Of a DNA stretch of 34,454 nucleotides, positions 24,301 through 32,409 are shown piece after piece. Positions within the stretch are counted from its first letter, which is position 1, and each line of letters opens with the position of its first letter. Both the position numbers and the translations under genes were made by a program. The notes under the pieces are model-generated. The model did not search any database, was not told where the DNA came from, and saw nothing but the letters and a program-made list of their open reading frames with translations. This DNA is from DAOMNN01 sp050486545. GTDB taxonomy: Bacteria > Pseudomonadota > Gammaproteobacteria > Burkholderiales > Rhodocyclaceae. The stretch spans positions 1-34,454 of the forward strand of contig JBJHDM010000035.1 of NCBI GenBank assembly GCA_050486545.1. The letters are read 5' to 3'.

Positions 24301-27083
24301 AAGCGCCAACGCCCGAAGCAGTCGAGCTCGCGCCCGAGCCCACGACGCTTCGCATCGGCGATGTCGAGATTTCCCGGGCGCTCTTCGATCTCTACCTGGC
24401 CGAGGCGCACGACCACGTTCGCGTGCTGCGTGAGGAGTTCGCCCACCTGCAACGCGATCCGACCTCGCAGCCGTCGGAGCCGGCACTGCGCGCAGCGCAC
24501 ACGCTCGCAGGAATCTCCGGCACCTCGCGCATGGCCGCCCCGCACGATCTGGCCCGCGCCCTCGAGCATGCGATCGAGCGCCTGCGCGAGCGGGATCAGG
24601 CTCCCGAGGGGTACGAAACCGACCTGTTCGATGCGACCGCCACGACACTGGAGGGCATGCTGGCCGAATTGGGGGTCCATCAGGTACCCCTTACGGTACC
24701 GGAGCTTGCGGAACAGCTCCATGCCGTCGGCCAGGAGAGCCCGCGCGAAGCCCTCACGGCATCGATCGAGCCGCCGGCCGTTCGCGAGGCGCACGGTTCG
24801 GCATCCGCGGTGGAAGTGCTTCCGGAAGAACCCGAACCCGCAGCAACCGTCCACGATGACCTGGACGAACAACTGCTGCCGATCTTCATCGAGGAAGGCA
24901 CGGAACTGCTCGGCCAGCTCGACACCACGCTGCGTGCGTGGCGGGAAGGTCCGGACGAGGGCGAGCATGCCAAGAATACGGCCCGCCTGCTTCACACGCT
25001 GAAAGGCAGCGCCCGGATGGCCGGCGCGATGACGCTGGGCGAACATCTGCACCGCATCGAAACGCGGCTCGAGCGCGCGTCGCCCGGTCCGGTTCCGGAC
25101 GAGTTCCTGGAGGACATTCTCGCCGGACTCGATCAGGCCAACCAGATGGTGAGTGCCCTTGCCCGCGGTGAACGCACCCCGGCCGCACCGGCCGATCGCC
25201 GCGAAGTCAAGGCCGCGGTCGAGATCGAGACCGCGCCGGCCACCGCGGCGGAAGCGAGCGGAAGCTCCGCCACCTTGCGGGTTCGCGCCGACCTCGTCGA
25301 CCGCTTCGTCAACGAAGCCGGCGAGATCGGCATTGCCCGCACCCGTATCGAAGGCGAGTTGCGCACCCTGCGGCGCTCACTGCTGGACCTGACCGAAAAC
25401 GTCATCCGTCTTCGCAACCAGCTGCGCGAAGTCGAGATCCAGGCCGAAGTGCAGATGCAGTCGCGGATCGCGCAGGCCGAATCGAAGCATGCCGACTTCG
25501 ATCCACTCGAAATGGACCGCTTCACCCGACTGCAGGAACTGACCCGGATGATGGCCGAGAGCGTCGGCGACGTCACGACGGTCCAGCAGAACCTGCTGCT
25601 CAACCTCGACGGTGCCGAACTCGCGCTGCACGGCCAGGCGCGCCTGTCACGCGATCTCCAGCAGGCCTTGATGCAGGTCCGCATGGTGCCGTTCGACAGC
25701 CTCGCCGACCGACTCCACCGGATCGTGCGCCAGAGTGCGAAGGACCTTGGCAAGCGCGCCAACCTCGACCTGCGCGGCGGGCGCATCGAGATCGACAGAA
25801 GCGTGCTGGAGCGCATGACCGGACCGCTGGAGCACCTGCTGCGCAATGCGGTCGCGCACGGAATCGAATCGCCGGAACGGCGCTCGGCCCAGGGCAAGGA
25901 CCCGATCGGACAGATCACCCTGGCGGTCAGCCACGAAGGGAACGAGATCGCCATTTCGCTCCGGGATGACGGCGAAGGGCTCGACTTCCAGGCCATTGGC
26001 GAAAAGGCCCGTGCAAAAGGCCTGCTGACCGACGACGAGGCGGTCGACGAGCGCCGCCTGACCAACCTGATCTTCGTTCCCGGATTCAGCACCGCCGGTG
26101 CGGTGTCCGAGATCGCCGGGCGCGGCGTCGGCATGGATGTGGTGAAATCGGATACCGCATCCGTGGGCGGGCGCATCGACGTGCGCTCGAATCCGAGCGA
26201 GGGAACCGAGTTCCGGATCCATCTGCCGCTCACCCTGGCCGTCACCCAGGCCCTGCTGGTCCGGGCTGCCGGCCGGACCTGGGCGATCCCGTCGAGCATG
26301 ATCGCCCAGGTGATGGAACTCAAGCCCGACGCCCTGGAGCGCGTGCGTGCCACCGGCGGTACCGAATGGCAGGACCGGCACTTCGCCTATCGCTACCTGC
26401 CGAGCCTGCTCGGCGACCGGCAGACCCAGCCGGAGATCCAGCGCTTCAACTGGCTGCTCCTGCTGCACGCCGGTGCGCAGACGCTTGCACTGCATGTCGA
26501 TGCGTTGCGCGGGAATCAGGAAATCGTGGTCAAGAACGCCGGACCGCAACTGGTTCGCATCGTCGGTATATCGGGCGCGACTGTGCTCGGCGACGGCGAA
26601 ATCGTGCTCATCCTGAACCCCGTCGCGCTGGCCAGCCGCAGCCTTGCGGAGACCACGGACGCAGCGGGGGCGCCGGTGGCTCCTGCGCAAGTCACCACCC
26701 CGACCGTCCAGCAGCCGACGGTGCTGATCGTCGACGACTCGCTCACCGTGCGCAAGATCACCGGCCGTCTGCTCGAGCGCGAGGGCTACCGGGTGATGAC
26801 CGCGAAGGATGGCGCCGATGCCCTCGAGAAACTGCTCGAGACGGTTCCCGACGTAATCCTGTCGGACATCGAGATGCCGCGCATGGATGGTTTCGATCTC
26901 GTTCGCAATATCCGTGCGGATGACCGTCTCAAGAACGTCCCGGTGGTCATGATCACATCGCGCCTCGCGGACAAGCACCGCCAGTACGCGGAGAAGATCG
27001 GGGCGAACCACTATCTCGGAAAACCCTACGAAGAGGACGAACTGCTCGCCCTGCTACGCGGCTACACCGGCCACGGCACCTGA
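21327..27083 (+). CDS. chpA: ChpA/PilL multi-Hpt hybrid histidine kinase
   Basis: This 1918-residue hybrid kinase drives the Pil-Chp system. The N-terminal half resembles FimL/ChpA and holds Hpt-like modules. H51 is in a degenerate module (HQACG); H692 is in a good one (HTLKGSGRM). H1058 is in one that lacks the usual lysine (HTLAG). H1223 is in the last, CheA P1-like module (HTLKGSARM). Very acidic Pro/Glu-rich linkers separate them, notably about 600-650 and 760-1010. The CheA core follows: dimerisation (about 1317-1450), HATPase (N box LRNAVAHGIE near 1505, GRGVGMD near 1600) and CheW-like P5 (about 1632-1775). A C-terminal receiver has D1847 and K1899. The ATG at 21327 has GGGGGA 6 nt upstream. 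No methyltransferase or methylesterase gene follows. Confidence 0.95.
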   Translation: MTHANELDLGPLTWVKSEIDQALARSAEALTKAGTAGEDLTHIQFAQTHLHQACGALSIVGLDGLTRFAHALDQFLGAMARGECAIDASTLETGSHGLAAIGNYLEELVRGTPDQPLRLFSLYERIAAAQGRDAPSRAELFFPDLTRRPPRGAATVSGADPEPSLRRLRAHFHRGLLRWLKQPSEPEGPRIMVEAAAGLEKLQGSPATRTLWFVAQALFEALAAEDLPTGDVRQVCTGMERELRHQAAGSQTVPDALMRDMLYWITLAPARTERQRAVREIWALDSLIPEPGATVTEIPLAPLLKSLHAEVGSGKRAWDEFCTGQAAALPKLEAHLLELGQHTGQLGRPALDRLVGGVTQFTQWLRKDPLQFNDAIAIEMATALLLIEVSLDRGVPEAGFVTQVNDTLQRLDALTRGEAVPAPEHSATVEAARRSQEKEARAQVAREMLSNLAQVEQALDDYFRNQSKRAPLAGLARPLKQIEGALALVGDEQAIGIVHEASEAVARFATSEEAPDLSEFESLARNLSALGFYIESLQHGPASLDRLLHPEKGEVDDQLAAEVAAEAPAREIAALQETVILGMTDLTGEEPFAPEAEPESAPEMLEEIAFLEPEAPAVAEPEAVPAPVESAATTPAVAAESAEEEEALDAELLAIFIEEAHEVLATIDEQLELSRNAGGSIDALTAIRRGFHTLKGSGRMVGLHELGEAAWGIEQTLNRWLQLEWPVSAALDGLLTRSYEVFSGWVRQIEEGRGHGHDVSALMAEAAALRESESASESSSAPQPESTTPVDLVETALELDDYAVEEELDIRSEETAAGMQEPAEFLPEETALDELPLEEVHIEETSPEAGESRIESLEAFELSLPELDVDERAASPAESEQDDTRLAETAASELPPPQGETPAEEPAFDFGDLPEDIAGEEPLETTDLTTETHETEAEPLEPLAVAPDEVEPVQERIAEPDFSFDELPEPIDLSSPESELPAEPSAESPVTEAPTPEAVELAPEPTTLRIGDVEISRALFDLYLAEAHDHVRVLREEFAHLQRDPTSQPSEPALRAAHTLAGISGTSRMAAPHDLARALEHAIERLRERDQAPEGYETDLFDATATTLEGMLAELGVHQVPLTVPELAEQLHAVGQESPREALTASIEPPAVREAHGSASAVEVLPEEPEPAATVHDDLDEQLLPIFIEEGTELLGQLDTTLRAWREGPDEGEHAKNTARLLHTLKGSARMAGAMTLGEHLHRIETRLERASPGPVPDEFLEDILAGLDQANQMVSALARGERTPAAPADRREVKAAVEIETAPATAAEASGSSATLRVRADLVDRFVNEAGEIGIARTRIEGELRTLRRSLLDLTENVIRLRNQLREVEIQAEVQMQSRIAQAESKHADFDPLEMDRFTRLQELTRMMAESVGDVTTVQQNLLLNLDGAELALHGQARLSRDLQQALMQVRMVPFDSLADRLHRIVRQSAKDLGKRANLDLRGGRIEIDRSVLERMTGPLEHLLRNAVAHGIESPERRSAQGKDPIGQITLAVSHEGNEIAISLRDDGEGLDFQAIGEKARAKGLLTDDEAVDERRLTNLIFVPGFSTAGAVSEIAGRGVGMDVVKSDTASVGGRIDVRSNPSEGTEFRIHLPLTLAVTQALLVRAAGRTWAIPSSMIAQVMELKPDALERVRATGGTEWQDRHFAYRYLPSLLGDRQTQPEIQRFNWLLLLHAGAQTLALHVDALRGNQEIVVKNAGPQLVRIVGISGATVLGDGEIVLILNPVALASRSLAETTDAAGAPVAPAQVTTPTVQQPTVLIVDDSLTVRKITGRLLEREGYRVMTAKDGADALEKLLETVPDVILSDIEMPRMDGFDLVRNIRADDRLKNVPVVMITSRLADKHRQYAEKIGANHYLGKPYEEDELLALLRGYTGHGT

Positions 27084-27109
27084 TCGCGATGGTCGGGGAA
27101 CGGCACGGG

Positions 27110-28549
27110 TCAAGGGCGCTTCGTCACCGCGAAGCGTTCCAGCGTGCGTGCGCGTGCGAGTGCATGGTCGACGAGCGGGGGCGGATACTCGATCCCGATG
27201 CGCACGCCGCTCGCCGCCTGTTCCGCAGGGCTCATCATCCAGGGAGCATGCAGGCGGCGCGGCGGCAGGGCTGAAAGCTCCGGCACGTAGCGCAGGATGT
27301 AGCGCCCCTCCGGATCGAAGCGCTCCGACTGGGTGACCGGGTTGAAGATCCGGAACCAGGGCTGGGCATCACAGCCCGTCGACGCTGCCCACTGCCAACC
27401 GCCATTGTTGGACGCCAGCTCGTAGTCGTTGAGCCGTTCGGCGAAATAGCGTTCGCCCAGTCGCCAGTCGATGCCCAGATCCTTGGTGAGGAACGAAGCC
27501 GTGATCATCCGCAACCGATTGTGCATGAACCCGGTGGTATTGAGTTCGCGCATCCCGGCATCGACGAGCGGATAACCCGTGCGACCCTCGCACCAGGCGG
27601 CGAACCGGTCCGGATCCGTCTCCCACCGCACGACATCGAATTCGGGCCGGAAACTGCGCTCGACGACGTGCGGGAAGTGCCACAGGATCATCTGGAAGAA
27701 GTCGCGCCAGATCAGCTCATCGAGCCACGCGAGGGCCCCCGGGGTGGCCCGATTCCGCGCCATCGCCACCAGCTCCCGGATCGAAACGGTACCGAAGCGA
27801 AGGTCGACCGACAGCCCGGAGCCGCCCCCGCTTGCCGGCCGGTCGCGAAGCTCGCGATAGTGGTCGATCCGTTCGCAAAAGGCTTCGAAGCGCGCCAACC
27901 CGCCCGCGCTGCCCGCGGGCAGCGCTCCGGCCGAACCAGCCGGCGCGAAGCCGATCTCGGCAAGTGCAGGGATGCACTCTCCCTCCGCCTTCGGTGCGAG
28001 ACGCCGAGCCAACGGCCCCACGGGGCAATGCACTACCCCGCGACGCTCGAGTTCGCGCAACCAAGCGTTCCGGTACGGCGTGAACACCCGGTATGGCCGT
28101 CCGCTCGCGGTCAGGATCTCGTCGCACTCGAACAGCACCTGATCCTTGACCGACTCGAAACCGATTCCGAGATCCGCAAGCCTTCGCGCAACCTGCTCGT
28201 CTCGCGAGCGCGCCTGCGGCGTGTAATCGCGCCCGGTCACGACGCAATCCACCTCGAGACGGGTTGCAAGCGCGGGGATCCAGTCCTCGGCACGGCCATG
28301 ACGTACCCACACACCGCTTCCCGCCTGCCCCGCTTCGCGCGAAAGACGGTCGAGCGCCGCATCGAGTTCGATCAGGCAGCCGTGGATGAACGCCACGCGG
28401 CGGTCCCGACGCGACGGCAGCCCATCGAGAATCCCGGTATCGAACACGAACGCGCAGTACACCCGTTCGGCATGCGACAGCGCATGATGCAGCGCGGCAT
28501 GATCGAAGCAGCGCAGGTCGCGCCTGAACCAGACAAGGGCGGAACGCAT
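27110..28549 (-). CDS. phrB: Deoxyribodipyrimidine photolyase (cryptochrome/photolyase family)
   Basis: This 479-residue enzyme should repair cyclobutane pyrimidine dimers using light and FADH-. The N-terminal Rossmann-like antenna domain opens with LVWFRRDLRCFDHAAL. The C-terminal FAD domain has NTTGFMHNRLRMITASF, DWRLGERYFAERLNDYE, SNNGGWQWAASTG and QPWFRIFNP, all typical of class I CPD photolyases rather than of plant- or animal-type cryptochromes. Length matches the family (about 470-480). The ribosome-binding site is weak. It is convergent with chpA (26-nt gap) and divergent from algH, and seems unrelated in function to either. Confidence 0.95.
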   Translation of the reverse strand: MRSALVWFRRDLRCFDHAALHHALSHAERVYCAFVFDTGILDGLPSRRDRRVAFIHGCLIELDAALDRLSREAGQAGSGVWVRHGRAEDWIPALATRLEVDCVVTGRDYTPQARSRDEQVARRLADLGIGFESVKDQVLFECDEILTASGRPYRVFTPYRNAWLRELERRGVVHCPVGPLARRLAPKAEGECIPALAEIGFAPAGSAGALPAGSAGGLARFEAFCERIDHYRELRDRPASGGGSGLSVDLRFGTVSIRELVAMARNRATPGALAWLDELIWRDFFQMILWHFPHVVERSFRPEFDVVRWETDPDRFAAWCEGRTGYPLVDAGMRELNTTGFMHNRLRMITASFLTKDLGIDWRLGERYFAERLNDYELASNNGGWQWAASTGCDAQPWFRIFNPVTQSERFDPEGRYILRYVPELSALPPRRLHAPWMMSPAEQAASGVRIGIEYPPPLVDHALARARTLERFAVTKRP

Positions 28550-28631
28550 GGCAGCTCTTCATCGACGTGGCGGAGCGCATTGGATGCCCGGGACCCCCTC
28601 AGGTTCCTGCGCCAGCATCGTTGTGAAGGCG

Positions 28632-28637
28632 TAAAAT
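28632..28637 (+). promoter_or_regulatory. Possible -10 element very close to the algH start
   Basis: TAAAAT at 28632-28637 is a good -10 match that ends 6 nt before the algH ATG. No convincing -35 box is found at the right distance and no Shine-Dalgarno sequence is seen near the ATG. If used, it would give a transcript with almost no leader. Confidence 0.3.
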
Positions 28638-28643
28638 GAAACC

Positions 28644-29210
28644 ATGAGCGAGATCACCGCAAACCTCACCCATCACTTTCTGATCGCCATGCCCGCGATG
28701 GCCGATCCGAATTTCGCGCGTACGCTGACCTACATCGCGGAACACAACGAACAGGGCGCACTCGGCGTCATCGTCAACCGGCCGATCGACATGACCCTCG
28801 CCCAGTTGTTCGAACGCATCGACTTGCCGCTCGCGGCCGAGCAGCTTGCCAACCAGCCGGTCTACTTCGGCGGCCCAGTCCAGACCGACCGCGGCTTCGT
28901 GCTCCACCGCCCCCCGGGCGACTGGCATTCGACGCTGATCGTCAACGAGGCCGTTGGCCTGACCAGTTCGCGTGACATTCTCCAGTCGGTCGGACAGGCG
29001 GGCAATCCGGCCGACGTGCTGATCACGCTTGGCTACGCCGGCTGGTCCGCGGGGCAGATCGAGCAGGAACTGGTCGACAACGCCTGGCTGACGGTCCCTG
29101 CCGACATGTCGATCGTCTTCGACCTGCCCCCGGAGGAACGGTTGGCCGCGGCGATGCAGCGGCTCGGCGTCGATTTCGCCAACCTCAGCGAGGTCGCGGG
29201 CCATGCCTGA
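28644..29210 (+). CDS. algH: AlgH/YqgE family protein
   Basis: This 188-residue protein of the DUF179/AlgH family shows HHFLIAMPAMADPNFARTL at the N-terminus, GALGVIVNRP, PVYFGGPVQTDRGFVLH and LGYAGWSAGQIEQEL, which together define the family. It was named for an effect on alginate production in Pseudomonas, but the biochemical role is not established. Length is normal. The gene heads the algH-ruvX-pyrR-pyrB-pyrC operon; the ruvX start overlaps its end by 8 nt. Co-occurrence with ruvX is widespread in proteobacteria. Confidence 0.95.
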   Translation: MSEITANLTHHFLIAMPAMADPNFARTLTYIAEHNEQGALGVIVNRPIDMTLAQLFERIDLPLAAEQLANQPVYFGGPVQTDRGFVLHRPPGDWHSTLIVNEAVGLTSSRDILQSVGQAGNPADVLITLGYAGWSAGQIEQELVDNAWLTVPADMSIVFDLPPEERLAAAMQRLGVDFANLSEVAGHA

Positions 29211-29664
29211 TGCGGCAGGGCCCGTGGTACCCGCACGAGGCTCGGTCATCGGATTCGATTTCGGTCTGGCACGAATCGGGGTGGCCGTGGGAGAGCTCGA
29301 GACGGGCCAGGCCTCCGCACTCACCGCGATCGCCGAGACTTCCGCGCAGAACCGCTTCTCGGCGATCGAACGCTTGCTCGCCGAATGGCACCCCGTACTG
29401 CTGATCGTCGGCATTCCGTATCACCTGGATGGAAGCGCCCACGAACTGACGAGACGCTGCCAACGCTTTGCGAACCAGTTGCGTGGACGCTTCAACCTGC
29501 CCGTGATCGAAGTCGACGAGCGGCTGAGTTCAGCCGCTGCCGAGACGGAACTGAAGGCCGGCGGCCTGCGCGACTGGCGCAAGCGCCGCAACCACCTCGA
29601 TGCCGCGGCCGCGGGAATCATTCTTCAACAATTCCTGGACACCCTCGAACATGCACCTTCCTGA
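29203..29664 (+). CDS. ruvX: RuvX/YqgF (RNase H-like, 16S rRNA maturation or Holliday junction)
   Basis: This 153-residue protein has the RNase H-like fold of YqgF. The first acidic residue is in GFDFGLARIGVAVG, the second catalytic acid is in VDERLSS, and the last is in the DAAAAGIILQQFL helix. VGIPYHLDG is the conserved middle segment. Family members are credited with processing the 5' end of pre-16S rRNA and with Holliday junction resolution. About 12 residues precede the first strand, slightly more than usual. It overlaps algH by 8 nt and pyrR by 14 nt. Confidence 0.94.
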   Translation: MPDAAGPVVPARGSVIGFDFGLARIGVAVGELETGQASALTAIAETSAQNRFSAIERLLAEWHPVLLIVGIPYHLDGSAHELTRRCQRFANQLRGRFNLPVIEVDERLSSAAAETELKAGGLRDWRKRRNHLDAAAAGIILQQFLDTLEHAPS

Positions 29665-30151
29665 CGCCGAAACGCTGCTCTCGGGACTCGTCGATCAGAT
29701 GCGTCCCCACGTCACGCCCGAAACGGTCCTCGTCGGCATCCATACGGGGGGGGTCTGGCTCGCCGAACGGCTGCACATGGCACTCGGGCTCGAACAGCCG
29801 CCGGGGTCGATCGACGTTTCCTTCTACCGCGACGATTTCGGGTCGCGCGGCTTGCAGGGCCGACCCAAGCGCACCGACATCCGCTTCCCGGTCGATGGCG
29901 CCCACATTGTCATCATCGACGACGTGCTCTACACCGGAAGGACGACCCGAGCCGCGCTGAACGAGCTGTTCGATTTCGGCCGGCCCGCAAGTGTCCGACT
30001 GGCTGTGCTCGTCGACCGCGGCGGGCGCGAACTGCCGATTGCCGCGAACTACTGCGCCCACACCCTGCCCGAACCTCTGCCCGCCTCGCAGATCCTCGAA
30101 CTCCAGTGCGACGAGGCCGGCCTGCTGACCCTGAGGCTGATCGATGCGTAA
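29651..30151 (+). CDS. pyrR: PyrR: pyrimidine operon regulator / uracil phosphoribosyltransferase
   Basis: This 166-residue type I phosphoribosyltransferase has the PRPP-binding signature VIIDDVLYTGRTT (87-99), preceded by VGIHTGGVWLAERL and DVSFYRDDF, which match PyrR closely. In Gram-positive bacteria PyrR binds pyr mRNA leaders; in proteobacteria a regulatory role is less clear and UPRT activity may dominate. No leader-type attenuator is visible upstream, because the gene starts inside ruvX. The start at 29651 is set by homology. It overlaps pyrB by 8 nt. Confidence 0.94.
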   Translation: MHLPDAETLLSGLVDQMRPHVTPETVLVGIHTGGVWLAERLHMALGLEQPPGSIDVSFYRDDFGSRGLQGRPKRTDIRFPVDGAHIVIIDDVLYTGRTTRAALNELFDFGRPASVRLAVLVDRGGRELPIAANYCAHTLPEPLPASQILELQCDEAGLLTLRLIDA

Positions 30152-31100
30152 TCCCCAACTCAACAAGAATGGCGAACTGCAGCACCTGCTGACCCTCGAC
30201 GGGCTGCCCCGGGAGATCCTGACCGCGATCCTCGACACCGCCTCCCCATTCACCGAAGTCGCCGAACGCGAAGTCAAGAAGCTGCCCCTGTTGCGCGGCA
30301 AGAGCATCTTCAACCTCTTCTTCGAGAACTCCACGCGGACACGCACAACCTTCGAGATCGCCGCCAAGAGGCTCTCCGCGGACGTCGTGAACCTGAACGT
30401 CTCGACCAGTTCGACCGCCAAGGGAGAGACCCTGCTCGACACCGTCGACAACCTGTGCGCGATGCAGGCCGACATGTTCGTCGTTCGCCACGCGGCCAGC
30501 GGGGCGCCGTTTCTCATCGCCGAGCACCTGTTCGCCAACGGGCGCAACGACATCCACGTCATCAACGCCGGAGACGGACGGCACGCCCACCCGACCCAGG
30601 GGCTGCTCGACATGTACACGATCCGGCATTTCAAGCAGGACTTCACGCAGCTCACGGTCGCGATCGTCGGCGACGTGCTGCATTCGCGCGTCGCCCGCTC
30701 CCAGATCTCGGCCCTGACCACGCTGGGCGTCCCGGAGGTTCGCGTGATCGGCCCGAAGACCCTGCTGCCCACGGACGTGGAGCGGCTCGGCGTGCGCGTC
30801 TTCCACGACATGGGGGCGGGCCTGAAGGACGTGGACGTCGTGATGATGCTGCGCCTGCAGAACGAACGAATGAACGGTGCGCTGCTCCCGACCCCTCAGG
30901 AGTTCTACAAGGTGTGGGGATTGACCGCCGAGAAGCTCGCCCTGGCACGGCCCGATGCGATCGTGATGCACCCGGGTCCGATGAACCGCGGCGTGGAGAT
31001 CGCATCCTCGGTCGCCGACGGTGCCCAGGCGGTGATCCTCCCGCAGGTGACCTTCGGAATCGCCGTTCGCATGGCCGTCATGAGCATGCTCGCCTCCTGA
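30144..31100 (+). CDS. pyrB: Aspartate carbamoyltransferase catalytic subunit
   Basis: This 318-residue enzyme condenses carbamoyl phosphate with aspartate in de novo pyrimidine synthesis. The carbamoyl-phosphate loop FENSTRTRTTFE (60-71), the SSTAKGE loop with its active-site lysine (K93), NAGDGRHAHPTQ, and HPGPMNRG in the C-terminal domain are all intact. No pyrI regulatory gene is present; instead a pseudo-dihydroorotase follows after 25 nt. This is the arrangement of class A ATCases, such as that of Pseudomonas, in which PyrB and a PyrC-like protein form a dodecamer. Confidence 0.97.
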   Translation: MRNPQLNKNGELQHLLTLDGLPREILTAILDTASPFTEVAEREVKKLPLLRGKSIFNLFFENSTRTRTTFEIAAKRLSADVVNLNVSTSSTAKGETLLDTVDNLCAMQADMFVVRHAASGAPFLIAEHLFANGRNDIHVINAGDGRHAHPTQGLLDMYTIRHFKQDFTQLTVAIVGDVLHSRVARSQISALTTLGVPEVRVIGPKTLLPTDVERLGVRVFHDMGAGLKDVDVVMMLRLQNERMNGALLPTPQEFYKVWGLTAEKLALARPDAIVMHPGPMNRGVEIASSVADGAQAVILPQVTFGIAVRMAVMSMLAS

Positions 31101-31125
31101 CCCCGACACCCAGGACCTTCAGCGG

Positions 31126-32403
31126 ATGAACATCAGAATCAGTAACGGCCGCGTGATCGACCCGGCCAACCAGGTCGACGCGACCCAGGACGTCTTCATC
31201 TCCGGCGGCAAGATCGTCGCGCTGGGGCAAGCCCCGGACGGCTTCGCCGCCGAACGCACGATCGATGCCAGCGGATGCGTGATCAGCCCCGGGTTGATCG
31301 ATCTGGCCGCACGGTTGCGCGAACCGGGATTCGAATACCGGGCCACGCTCGAATCCGAGATGGAGGCCGCGATGGCCGGTGGCATCACCAGTCTGGCCAT
31401 TCCGCCCGACACGGACCCCCCGCTCGACGAACCGGGTCTGGTCGAGATGCTCTGCTATCGAGCGAAGAAGCTCAATCGCGCGCATGTGTATCCGGTCGGC
31501 GCCCTGACGCTCGGACTCAAGGGGGAGCGGCTGTCGGAAATGGCCGAACTGGTCGAATCGGGCTGCGTTGCGTTCAGCCAGGCCAACACGCCCATCGTGG
31601 ACAACGCGGTGTTGATGCGCGCGATGCAGTACGCCGCGACCTTCGGGTTTCGCGTTTGGCTGCAGCCGATCGCACCGTTCCTGTCGCGCGGCGGTTTCGC
31701 CCACGACGGCGAAGTGGCCACCCGCCTGGGACTGCCCGGCATCCCGGTCGCGGCGGAAACCGTGGCGCTGTTCACCTATCTTCAACTTGCCCGCGTCACC
31801 GGCGCCCGGCTGCACATCACGCGCCTTTCGAGTGCGGACGGACTCGCACTGATCGAGCAGGCACGTGCACAGGGCATGGACGTCACGTGCGACGTCTCGA
31901 TCAACCACCTGCACTTGTGTGACCTGGACATCGGCTATTTCGACAGCAACTGCCACCTCGTCCCACCGCTGCGCAGCCCGTCCGACCGCGACGCCTTGCG
32001 TGCCGGCCTCGCGGACGGAAGGATCAATGCCCTGTGCTCGGACCACACGCCGGTGGACGACGACGGCAAGCTGGCGCCGTTCAGCGAGTCGGAGGCCGGG
32101 GCGACAGGGATGGAACTGCTGCTGCCGCTGACCCTGAAATGGGCCGCCGACGCCGACGTTGCGCTCTCCCGGGCCCTGTCGCGCGTCACCGCCGACGCGG
32201 CGCGCATCGTCGGAATCACGAAGGCCGGGCATCTGGGCATCGGCGCGCGCGCCGACGTGTGCATCTTCGATCCCGAATCCCGGCGTCCGATCACCCGCCA
32301 GGATCTGCGCAGCCAAGGCAAGAACACCCCGTTTCTCGGCCTCGAGTTGCCCGGCATCGTCCGCTCGACGATCGTCGAGGGCAAGATCATGTACGAGTCC
32401 TGA
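31126..32403 (+). CDS. pyrC: Dihydroorotase-like protein, probably inactive structural partner of PyrB (PyrC')
   Basis: This 425-residue amidohydrolase-fold protein aligns with class I dihydroorotase over its full length: a beta-sandwich start (ISNGRVIDPANQ), a barrel, and the closing GARADVCIFDP and TPFLGLELPG segments. The first metal-binding motif, normally DxHxHLREPG, reads DLAARLREPG (59-68), so both histidines are gone. The histidine normally following strand 4 (HCED-type) is replaced by QPIAP. The barrel-end aspartate remains in CSDHTP. Such proteins in Pseudomonas are catalytically dead and are needed to hold PyrB together. A functional dihydroorotase would then be encoded elsewhere. 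It follows pyrB by 25 nt and is convergent with the acyl-CoA synthetase gene. Confidence 0.93.
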   Translation: MNIRISNGRVIDPANQVDATQDVFISGGKIVALGQAPDGFAAERTIDASGCVISPGLIDLAARLREPGFEYRATLESEMEAAMAGGITSLAIPPDTDPPLDEPGLVEMLCYRAKKLNRAHVYPVGALTLGLKGERLSEMAELVESGCVAFSQANTPIVDNAVLMRAMQYAATFGFRVWLQPIAPFLSRGGFAHDGEVATRLGLPGIPVAAETVALFTYLQLARVTGARLHITRLSSADGLALIEQARAQGMDVTCDVSINHLHLCDLDIGYFDSNCHLVPPLRSPSDRDALRAGLADGRINALCSDHTPVDDDGKLAPFSESEAGATGMELLLPLTLKWAADADVALSRALSRVTADAARIVGITKAGHLGIGARADVCIFDPESRRPITRQDLRSQGKNTPFLGLELPGIVRSTIVEGKIMYES

Positions 32404-32409
32404 TACGGT

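Noticed and set aside
21312..25052. 1246-codon open frame antisense to chpA
   Set aside because: It lies entirely opposite the well-supported ChpA reading frame apart from the first codons. Its product is compositionally odd (rich in Arg, Gly, Leu and Phe), and long antisense frames are expected in GC-rich, Glu/Leu-rich genes.
25647..27011. 454-codon open frame antisense to the CheA-like core of ChpA
   Set aside because: The plus strand encodes catalytic motifs of the kinase and receiver throughout; the antisense product shows no family features.
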